The notes beneath the pieces are model-generated. The model saw nothing but the letters and a program-made list of their open reading frames with translations. It made no database searches and had not been told where the DNA came from. This document shows, piece after piece, positions 16,829-22,712 of a DNA stretch of 24,728 nt; within the stretch, counting starts at the first letter, position 1; each line of letters opens with the position of its first letter. The stretch lies in NCBI GenBank assembly GCA_051884915.1, contig JBJEWF010000024.1, forward strand, positions 1-24,728. Direction: 5' to 3'. A program made the translations under genes and the position numbers. This DNA is from RUG572 sp051884915. GTDB lineage: Bacteria; Verrucomicrobiota; Kiritimatiellia; RFP12; UBA1067.

Positions 16829-17643
16829 AAAAGTCGTTCTTCGCCCGCATCGTCCTGGCGCTCGTGCTGCTGTTCCTGTACGTGCCCATCGTCTTCGTGG
16901 TGGCGTACGGTTTCATCCCCAACGGGATCTCCATGCAGTTTACGGGGGCCGACGGCGCGTTCCTCGGCCTGACGACCAAATGGTATCAGCAGATCTTCAC
17001 CTCGGCCCCTTCCGCGCGAAAGCTGCTGGACAGTTTCTGGCTGTCCGTGGAGATCGCCGGTCTGGCCACGCTGGCGTCCTGCGTGCTGGGAACGACGTCC
17101 GCGCTGGCGCTCCACCGGTGGCGGGGACGGCTGCAGGGTCTGCATTACGCGCTCGTGTACACGCCGCTGATCATGCCGGACATTCTCATCGGCATTTCGC
17201 TTCTGATGCTGTTTGTCGCCTGCCACGTGGAATGCGGCTTCTGGACGATCTTCATCGCCCATGTCACGTTCTGCGTGTCGTACGTGACGATGACGGTGCT
17301 GGCCCGTCTGCAGGATTTCGACAGCGCGGTGATCGAGGCGGCCTACGACCTGGGGGCGGGACCGTTCTACACGTTCTTCAAGGTCGAGCTTCCGATTCTG
17401 ATGCCGGGCATCGTGGCGGGCGGCCTTCTGGCGTTCACGCTTTCGATTGACGACGTCATCATCACCTCGTTCGTCAACGGCGCCGGGACGAACACCTTCC
17501 CGACGTACGTCAGCTCGATGGTCAAGCATTCCAAGAATCTGCCCACGGTCTTCGCCCTCTCGACGCTGATGCTGATTGGCACCTGTCTGCTGGTCGGGGC
17601 GTCGAAGCTGATCGTCAATCTGCGCCAGAAGAAAATTGCCTGA
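16825..17643 (+). CDS. potC: Spermidine/putrescine-type ABC transporter permease
   Basis: 272 residues, the second permease of the complex, with hydrophobic segments at about 8-30, 70-95, 107-130, 137-160, 195-215 and 242-262. The EAA loop is VIEAAYDLGAGPFYTFFKVELPILMPGI, and FTLSIDDVIITSFVNGAGTNTFP is a strong PotC/PotI signature. It begins inside the potB stop codon. A periplasmic binding protein gene (potD) would normally follow, but the next gene is an rRNA methyltransferase, so the binding protein must be encoded elsewhere or fall outside the window. Confidence 0.92.
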   Translation: MKKSFFARIVLALVLLFLYVPIVFVVAYGFIPNGISMQFTGADGAFLGLTTKWYQQIFTSAPSARKLLDSFWLSVEIAGLATLASCVLGTTSALALHRWRGRLQGLHYALVYTPLIMPDILIGISLLMLFVACHVECGFWTIFIAHVTFCVSYVTMTVLARLQDFDSAVIEAAYDLGAGPFYTFFKVELPILMPGIVAGGLLAFTLSIDDVIITSFVNGAGTNTFPTYVSSMVKHSKNLPTVFALSTLMLIGTCLLVGASKLIVNLRQKKIA

Positions 17644-17652
17644 CGGGGAAAC

Positions 17653-18846
17653 ATGAACAAGGTCTTTCTTGATTTCAAGCGCGACTACGCGACAGTCCAC
17701 CGCCACCCCTGGGTGTTTTCCGGCGCCGTCAGGCAAGTCGAAGGGGAGCCGGGAAGAGGCACGACGGTCCAGGTCTGCAGCGCGACGGGCGACGTCCTCG
17801 GGTACGGCAGCTATTCGCCGGACAGCCAGATCCGGGTCCGCATGCTGTCCTTTGGCGCGGGCCAGGCGCCCGACGGCGCGTATGTGAAGCGGCTTGTCGC
17901 GGCGGCCGTGGCGCGGCGCGCGGATTTCCGGACGAACGGATTCACCAACGCCTTCCGCCTGATCAACGCGGAGAGCGACGGCCTGCCGGGAGTGGTCGCG
18001 GACGAGTACGATGGCTGGGTGGTCGTCCAGCTGGCCAGCGCGGGCGCCGAATACTGGAAGGAGACCCTTGTCGAAGCCCTGACTTCCGCGGTGCCGGGAT
18101 GCCGGGGGGTCTACAATCGCAGCGACGTGGACGCGCGGCGGCGGGAAGGGCTTGGCGAGGCGACGGGCGTGCTGGCCGGCGCGGAACCGCCCGGGGAAAT
18201 CCCGATCCACGAAGGGAAAATCCGCTATCTGGTGAACGTCCGGACGGGACACAAGACCGGCTTCTACCTCGACCAGCGCCGCGCGCGCGCCGTCGTCGGC
18301 TCGTTCGCCAAAGACGCGGACATGCTGAACTGCTTCTCCTATACGGGCGGTTTCGGGCTGGCGGCGCGGGCGGGCGGCGCCCGGCGCGTGACGCATCTTG
18401 ACGTGTCGGCGGACGCGTTGGCGCTGGCGGCGAGGAACACGGCGCTTTGCGAGCCGGCCGCGGCGGCGAGCGAATTCGTCGAGGCGGACGTCTTCCGGCA
18501 GCTCCGCCTGTACCGCGACCAGGGCCGGACGTTCGATTTGATCGTCCTGGACCCGCCGAAGTTCGCGGACACGAAAGCGGGCCTGATGCGGGCTTCGCGC
18601 GGATACAAGGACATCAATCTGCTGGCGATGAAACTGCTGCGCCCCAACGGCGTTCTCGCCACGTTCTCATGTTCGGGCGCGATGACGGCGGACCTCTTCG
18701 GCAGAATCTGCGCGGAGGCGGCCTTTGACGCCCGGCGCGACTTCCAGGTGCTGGCGCGGACGCGTCAGGACGTGGACCATCCGGTTGGCCTGAACTTCCC
18801 CGAGGGTCTCTACCTGAAAGGGCTCGTGCTGCGGGCCGTCGGGTGA
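17653..18846 (+). CDS. rlmI: Class I SAM-dependent 23S rRNA methyltransferase, RlmI-like
   Basis: 397 residues, matching RlmI (YccW), which methylates C5 of cytidine 1962 in 23S rRNA. An N-terminal PUA domain (about 1-75; HPWVFSGAVRQVEGEP) is followed by RINAESDGLPGVVADEYDG-type sequence and the Rossmann domain: HKTGFYLDQRRAR, SAM motif I as MLNCFSYTGGFGLAA, an acidic Asp in THLDVSADAL, and the DPPK motif in VLDPPKFADTK. The Cys in TFSCSGAM is in the position expected for the family. GGGGAAAC precedes the ATG nine bases after potC, so it may ride on the pot transcript. A terminator follows. Confidence 0.9.
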   Translation: MNKVFLDFKRDYATVHRHPWVFSGAVRQVEGEPGRGTTVQVCSATGDVLGYGSYSPDSQIRVRMLSFGAGQAPDGAYVKRLVAAAVARRADFRTNGFTNAFRLINAESDGLPGVVADEYDGWVVVQLASAGAEYWKETLVEALTSAVPGCRGVYNRSDVDARRREGLGEATGVLAGAEPPGEIPIHEGKIRYLVNVRTGHKTGFYLDQRRARAVVGSFAKDADMLNCFSYTGGFGLAARAGGARRVTHLDVSADALALAARNTALCEPAAAASEFVEADVFRQLRLYRDQGRTFDLIVLDPPKFADTKAGLMRASRGYKDINLLAMKLLRPNGVLATFSCSGAMTADLFGRICAEAAFDARRDFQVLARTRQDVDHPVGLNFPEGLYLKGLVLRAVG

Positions 18847-18848
18847 GG

Positions 18849-18879
18849 CGTCCGGCCCTCCCGGAGGCCCGGACGTTTT
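18849..18879 (+). terminator. Intrinsic terminator after rlmI
   Basis: CGTCCGG (18849-18855) pairs with CCGGACG (18869-18875), extendable inward through GGCC/GGCC with one bulge, and is followed immediately by TTTT. It lies two bases after the rlmI stop codon and should end the + strand transcript before the opposing gene at 18889. Confidence 0.75.
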
Positions 18880-18888
18880 CGCCGACGG

Positions 18889-19401
18889 TCAACGTGGACG
18901 GGGAGGGGCGAGGGACGGTTCGATCACCTGCGAGACATAGGCCTCGGTCGCCTGCGCGATTCCGGGGCTTTTCGATTCGCGCGGGCCGGCGACGTTCAGG
19001 ACAAGTGGCTTTCCCCCGTTTTTCCTGCACACCTTGTCGAGCCATTCCGCCACTTTGAGAACGCCCTTGGCGGTTGCGGGCGCTGCGGGATTGTCGACGA
19101 AGAACGGCTTGCGGGCGTTCATGCAGTACTGCCGCGTCCGCAGCGTGCCGCCTTCGAGCGCGGGCGAAAAGGCGAGAATCAGCGTTGCGTCCGAATGCTC
19201 GGCGTTCCAGCGGGTGCGCACGCGGTAGTCGTCGGAATCCGACTCGGTCATGCCGGCGAACTTCAGCGGGACGATGCCGTCCTCCGCCTTGCGCCCGTTG
19301 GGCACCATCCCGCCGTAGGGAAAGCCGAGTTTGAGCGCCGCTTCAAGCGCGCCCCTGTCAACGCCGGTCTGTCCGCCGGAGACGATTTTCGCTATCGACA
19401 T
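18889..19401 (-). CDS. SLOG-fold putative molybdenum carrier family protein
   Basis: 170 residues. The N-terminus KIVSGGQTGVDRGALEAALKLGFPYGGMVPNGRKAEDG is the signature of the putative molybdenum carrier family (PF12694), a Rossmann-like SLOG domain related to lysine-decarboxylase-like proteins. NAEHSDATLILAFSPALEGGT and NARKPFFVDN complete the nucleotide-binding-like sheet. The family was named after an algal molybdenum-cofactor carrier, but most bacterial members have no proven role and may bind a nucleotide-derived ligand. A GGGAGAGGA ribosome site precedes the ATG. It stands alone on the - strand, converging on rlmI and diverging from the kinase. Confidence 0.85.
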   Translation of the reverse strand: MSIAKIVSGGQTGVDRGALEAALKLGFPYGGMVPNGRKAEDGIVPLKFAGMTESDSDDYRVRTRWNAEHSDATLILAFSPALEGGTLRTRQYCMNARKPFFVDNPAAPATAKGVLKVAEWLDKVCRKNGGKPLVLNVAGPRESKSPGIAQATEAYVSQVIEPSLAPPRPR

Positions 19402-19442
19402 GGTTCCTCTCCCTAAAACGCAGATTGCATCCGAACGCGCCT

Positions 19443-19451
19443 AGTATACCA
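19443..19451 (-). promoter_or_regulatory. Extended -10 promoter of the SLOG gene
   Basis: Read on the - strand: TGG directly before TATACT (19443-19448). It lies about 42 bases upstream of the start codon, leaving room for a leader with the GGGAGAGGA ribosome site. No good -35 box is visible. Confidence 0.55.
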
Positions 19452-19560
19452 AAACGGCCGGGTTGAACGCGGTGGCGGCGAGGCCTTGCCGCCCGCCGCC
19501 GGGCCGCGGCCAAAAATGGCTCACCCCCTGGCGCCGCGGGGCTTTTCGCACGCGCGATTT

Positions 19561-19569
19561 TGGTATAAT
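19561..19569 (+). promoter_or_regulatory. Extended -10 promoter of the kinase-sigma operon
   Basis: TGG followed by a perfect TATAAT (19564-19569). The predicted start near 19576 gives a leader of about 20 bases with GGAG before the ATG at 19596. It is a housekeeping-type promoter, not a match to the TGTCAGA-N15-CGTATAT element found in the peptide cluster. Confidence 0.65.
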
Positions 19570-19595
19570 ATGCCGCAGACGATATGGAGAACGGC

Positions 19596-20900
19596 ATGCA
19601 GATGCGTTGCGGCGCGTGGGAACTGGCGCAGGAAATCGGGCGCGGCGCCTATGGCGTGGTCTACCGGGCCGTCGGGCCGAACGGCGCGGGCGCGGCCGTG
19701 AAGGTCTGCCGGCGCGACGACGTCGGGGACGAGCGGTGCGGGCGCGAGCTGCGCGGCGCCCGGCTCTACCGGTCGATTCCGCCGCAGGAGGGTTTGGTCC
19801 GCATGCGGGAACTCGTCGAGACGGACTGGGGCTTCTACACGGTCATGGATCTCGCGGACGACGAGTTCGGCGACGCGCCGGAACGGTCGGCGGACTACCG
19901 GCCGAAGACGCTCGCCCGCGTGATCGCGGGCGAAAAGGCCCTGCCGCTCAAGGCGTGCGTCCGGCTTGCCCTGTCGCTTGCGAAGGGCCTTGCCGCGCTG
20001 CAGCGCCACCATCTGCTGCACCGCGACATCAAGCCCGGCAACGTCATCTACGTCGGCGGGAAGCCCGTCCTTTCAGATCCGGGTCTGCTCGTCGAGGAGT
20101 CCAACGCGGTTTCGCTCGTCGGGACGCCGGGGTACGTTCCGCCGGAGCGGTTCACCGAGGCCGCCAGCGACGTTTACAGCCTCGGGTTCACGCTCAAGGC
20201 CGCGAGTTTCGGCCGGCAGGTCGAGGAGCTTGACAAGGGCCCGGCGCTGGAGGCCGACACGGGCACGGCGTTCTTTCCCGCGTGGTGGCGCATCCTCAAC
20301 AAGGCGACCGAGGCGACGCCGTCGCGCCGCTACCAGTCGGCCAAGGCCCTGCTCAAGGACCTCGGGAAGCTGCGCTTCAAGATGGGGCTGGCCCGGTGTT
20401 CGCGCGCCTTATACGTGGTGCTGGGCGGCGTGTTCGCGGCAGTCATTGCCTACGTGTGCGTGTTGGAACGCGACAGAAAACGGTTAGAAACCGAAATCAA
20501 ACCGATGAGGCAAATCGTCACGATCATGAAAAAGCTCAATGAAGCGTCGGTGGAAGACGACGCGACGTGGGTTTCGTTTTCGGGATCTTATTTCTGCCGC
20601 ACGGACGAATCGCACCGACAGCGGTTGCGGCGGGCCGATGAGCTGGATCCTGTCCGCGCCGCGGAGATGCGCGACATTCTCGAAAAGATGCAAGAAATAG
20701 ACCGGAAAGGCGAAGCGAACAACCGCCGGATTCGAGCTTTGCAGGAAGAAAAGAAAGCGGCCGGGTCCGGGCAGAAAGCCTCCGAGATTTACAATCAGGC
20801 AGAGATGCTGGCGATGGAGAACGAGAAACTCGTGAAAGCGTGGCTTTCCCTTGCCGAGAAGTTTACGCTGACGGAAGATGCCGTCAAGTTGAACAAATGA
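19596..20900 (+). CDS. Membrane-anchored Ser/Thr protein kinase, DPG variant
   Basis: 434 residues. An N-terminal kinase domain (about 5-260) has the glycine loop GRGAYGVVYRA, Lys36 in AAVKVC, catalytic Asp144 and Asn149 in HRDIKPGNVIYV, and metal-binding Asp161 in LSDPGLLVE, where the usual DFG is DPG. GTPGYVPPER replaces the APE segment. A single membrane helix (about 271-290, ALYVVLGGVFAAVIAYVCVL) follows, then a charged, coiled-coil-like C-terminal region of about 140 residues that would lie outside the membrane and could sense a signal. The start at 19596 has GGAG six bases upstream. Its stop overlaps the ECF sigma gene (ATGA), as in ECF-kinase pairs known from Planctomycetes. The last third is visibly less GC-rich than the kinase domain. 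Confidence 0.85.
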   Translation: MQMRCGAWELAQEIGRGAYGVVYRAVGPNGAGAAVKVCRRDDVGDERCGRELRGARLYRSIPPQEGLVRMRELVETDWGFYTVMDLADDEFGDAPERSADYRPKTLARVIAGEKALPLKACVRLALSLAKGLAALQRHHLLHRDIKPGNVIYVGGKPVLSDPGLLVEESNAVSLVGTPGYVPPERFTEAASDVYSLGFTLKAASFGRQVEELDKGPALEADTGTAFFPAWWRILNKATEATPSRRYQSAKALLKDLGKLRFKMGLARCSRALYVVLGGVFAAVIAYVCVLERDRKRLETEIKPMRQIVTIMKKLNEASVEDDATWVSFSGSYFCRTDESHRQRLRRADELDPVRAAEMRDILEKMQEIDRKGEANNRRIRALQEEKKAAGSGQKASEIYNQAEMLAMENEKLVKAWLSLAEKFTLTEDAVKLNK

Positions 20901-21520
20901 CCTACCGCTATTTCAACAACGCGGCGACGCGCTCCAGCGTCCTCAAGGCGGTTGCCGACACCGCGAACGAGGCGGCGTGGCAACGGCTCTTCGACCTCTA
21001 CGCCGGCTTCATCTTTTCGATTGCGCGCTCGAAGGGCCTCAAGTACGAGGATGCGGACAACGTCGTGCAGACCGTCTTCGCCGACCTCGCGCGGAATCTG
21101 CCGACGTTCCGGTACGACCGCGCCAAGGGCCGGTTCCGCTCGTACCTCACGGGGCTGGTCCATTGGCGCGCCATGGACCGGCTGAAGGCCGGCAAACGCG
21201 ATGCCGACCTCAAAGCGGCGTTTCAGGAGGAGGCGAAGGCGACGGCCACTCCGGCGGACGAGGCGTTTGCCGAACAGGAATGGCAGAGGGCGGCGCTGGA
21301 GGAGGCGCTGCGCCGCATCCGGCCCGGCGTCCGCCCGGAGCACTACGCGGCGTTTGTGGCGAGCAGCGTCGAAGGACAGGATACGGACACCGTCCTGCGG
21401 CTTTACGGGCTGTCCCGCGACAACCTCTACCAGATCCGCAAGCGCCTCACCGTGAAGCTGCGCGAAGCGGTCGCGGCGGTTCTGGCGGAGATGGACGCGC
21501 CTCCCGAAGGGCCGATCTGA
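20897..21520 (+). CDS. ECF-type RNA polymerase sigma factor, kinase-associated
   Basis: 207 residues with the two ECF domains. Sigma-2 (about 25-95) reads WQRLFDLYAGFIFSIARSKGL, DADNVVQTVFADLARNL and FRYDRAKGRFRSYLTGLVHWRAMDRLK; sigma-4 (about 140-195) ends in a helix-turn-helix with TVLRLYGLSRDNLYQIRKRLTVKLRE. It redirects RNA polymerase to specific promoters. In core-binding region 2.2 the usual QEVF is QTVF, with Thr59 in place of the acidic residue. The ATG lies inside the kinase stop codon, giving tight coupling, and no anti-sigma gene is present. This arrangement resembles sigma factors switched on by threonine phosphorylation, such as EcfP/PknT of Vibrio. It converges on the ATP-grasp gene with one base between the stops. 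Confidence 0.9.
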   Translation: MTYRYFNNAATRSSVLKAVADTANEAAWQRLFDLYAGFIFSIARSKGLKYEDADNVVQTVFADLARNLPTFRYDRAKGRFRSYLTGLVHWRAMDRLKAGKRDADLKAAFQEEAKATATPADEAFAEQEWQRAALEEALRRIRPGVRPEHYAAFVASSVEGQDTDTVLRLYGLSRDNLYQIRKRLTVKLREAVAAVLAEMDAPPEGPI

Positions 21521-21521
21521 T

Positions 21522-22457
21522 TTACCGCGAAAGGCGCATTCGGTGGCGCCTGTCTTCGGTCGTGATCGCCTCGGCGATGGCCGAAATCAGGCCGTTTTTG
21601 TTGTCCAGATCGAGCCAGGCCCACTGCCCGTTCGGGTTGAGCTCAAGGAACCAGAGTTCGCCGTTCTTTCGGATGAAGTCGAACCGGCCGAACCGGTAGC
21701 CCGTCTCGGCCATGAAGCCGCGAATGGCGGATTGTTCGGAAAGGGTCAGATCGCAGGGCGTCCATTTGGAATCGTCTTCGAGCGTGGCCCTGCGCACATC
21801 CATGGAAATTTCGGCGCCGCCGCGGGGATAACGGTAGGCAAAGAGAAGTCCGTTCACGTAAACGACCGTGACTTCGTCCTCGCCGACGATCTTCTCCTGA
21901 AGAAACCAGGGGTAGGCCAGGTCCAGCTGCCGGGGGTCCACTTCCTTGACGAAGAAGACCTTCCCTTTGCCGATGGGCGTTCCGGTGATGGATTTCGCAA
22001 CCCATCGGCCCTTTGCCAGGTCGTTCGGCAATGCGCCGTGGAACATGTGCCAGGGCGCGACGTTGAAATAGTTTTCGGCGGCCAGCAGCTGGCGAAGCTT
22101 GCCGTAGTGGACATTGCGGTTGTGGAGAAGCGCGGTCAGATTGCGCGATTCGCATTCGCGGTAGAAATCGTTGAATAGCGCCTCCGTTTCTTCCCGGCGC
22201 CAGTTTTCGAGGCATCCGCCCTTTGGCACGTCGATTTCCTCGAAGTACATGGGCTTGCGAAGATAGAACGAGGTGATCGTGCGCGAGGTGATGGTTGCGG
22301 AAGACTTGACGTTGACGATCTCGAACCCGCGTCCGGAGAAGTCCCAGACGTAGTCTTCAGGCTTGTCGATGTTGAATCTGAAGACCGGGCTATCCTGTAA
22401 ATGGGGGAGCAGAAGATCGGTTGTCGTGTCTTGGCTGCAGGTGCAGATGAAAATCAT
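21522..22457 (-). CDS. MvdC/MvdD-like ATP-grasp ligase, graspetide maturase
   Basis: 311 residues, close to the size of microviridin ligases. Such enzymes phosphorylate Asp/Glu side chains of a precursor peptide and join them to Thr/Ser (esters) or Lys (amides). Visible features: the N-terminal SFYLRKPMYFE segment like the family's W-x-R-R-P region; ATP-binding Lys155 in RWVAKSITGTPIG; WFLQEKIVGEDEVTVVYV for adenine contact; Asp260 in FGRFDFIRKNG; and the metal ligands Glu272 and Asn274 in FLELNPNGQWAWLDL, a strong family signature. The start is the ATG at 22457, seven bases after AAGGGG; a longer frame would begin inside the hairpin at 22484-22510. The gene follows the precursor and transporter on the same strand. 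Base composition is less GC-rich than the housekeeping genes. Confidence 0.9.
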   Translation of the reverse strand: MIFICTCSQDTTTDLLLPHLQDSPVFRFNIDKPEDYVWDFSGRGFEIVNVKSSATITSRTITSFYLRKPMYFEEIDVPKGGCLENWRREETEALFNDFYRECESRNLTALLHNRNVHYGKLRQLLAAENYFNVAPWHMFHGALPNDLAKGRWVAKSITGTPIGKGKVFFVKEVDPRQLDLAYPWFLQEKIVGEDEVTVVYVNGLLFAYRYPRGGAEISMDVRRATLEDDSKWTPCDLTLSEQSAIRGFMAETGYRFGRFDFIRKNGELWFLELNPNGQWAWLDLDNKNGLISAIAEAITTEDRRHRMRLSR

Positions 22458-22483
22458 GGGCAAGCCCCTTTCTGAAGTGAAAC

Positions 22484-22510
22484 GGGAGGTGGCGGACAAT
22501 GCCACCTCCC
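22484..22510 (-). promoter_or_regulatory. Hairpin between precursor and ligase (possible attenuator)
   Basis: GGGAGGTGGC and GCCACCTCCC form a perfect 10-bp stem with a seven-base loop, 22 bases after the precursor stop codon and about 26 before the ligase start. On the - strand it runs into GTTTCACTTC, a poor T-tract, so partial termination or 3' end protection is more likely than a complete stop. Such a device would give more precursor than ligase mRNA, as is common in RiPP operons. Confidence 0.65.
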
Positions 22511-22532
22511 AGGCTCGAAGGCAGGAGAGACT

Positions 22533-22655
22533 TCAGCGGTCCCAGGTACTGCTATCGTCCAAGCGCTCGAATGTGTAGGTGAAGTTAGTCGACAGACCGA
22601 CCGTTTCAGATCTGTTGACGGTCGTGATGTCGGTCGCAATGTCTTGCGGTGTCAT
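22533..22655 (-). CDS. Graspetide precursor peptide (predicted)
   Basis: A 40-residue reading frame lying between the transporter and ligase genes on the same strand. It starts with ATG preceded by AAAGGA at nine bases (22665-22670), a good ribosome site, and ends in TGA. The N-terminal half (MTPQDIATDITTVNRSETVG) would be the leader; the C-terminal half is rich in hydroxyl and acid residues and ends TYTFERLDDSSTWDR. Possible donors are Ser22, Thr23, Thr26, Thr28, Ser35, Ser36 and Thr37; acceptors are Glu30, Asp33, Asp34 and Asp39. There is no Lys, so only ester links would be possible. It lacks the PFFARFL leader motif and the TxKYPSD core of microviridins, so it looks like a different group. 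The identification rests on position, ribosome site and composition, not on recognised homology. Confidence 0.75.
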   Translation of the reverse strand: MTPQDIATDITTVNRSETVGLSTNFTYTFERLDDSSTWDR

Positions 22656-22676
22656 TTTGTTGTTTCCTTTCAGTTT

Positions 22677-22688
22677 TTGGTTAACCAA
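22677..22688. promoter_or_regulatory. 12-bp palindrome in precursor leader
   Basis: TTGGTTAACCAA is a perfect 12-base palindrome between the predicted transcription start and the ribosome site of the precursor gene. It could be an operator for a dimeric regulator or a small RNA hairpin. No protein in the window is an obvious partner. Confidence 0.45.
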
Positions 22689-22712
22689 TGTGGCGGGCAC
22701 TCGCCCGCTACA
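22689..22712. repeat. REP-like hairpin overlapping the transporter stop
   Basis: TGTGGCGGGC (22689-22698) and GCCCGCTACA (22703-22712) form a 10-bp stem with one G-T pair and an ACTC loop. It contains the transporter stop codon (22708-22710). On the - strand it sits at the predicted 5' end of the precursor mRNA, where a stem-loop would protect the transcript. The sequence resembles dispersed GC-rich palindromes seen between genes in some genomes. Confidence 0.6.

Noticed and set aside
22458..22505. Longer ligase start at 22505 adding 16 residues
   Set aside because: The start would sit inside the 10-bp hairpin and lacks a ribosome site, whereas the ATG at 22457 has AAGGGG at seven bases and begins with the first beta strand.
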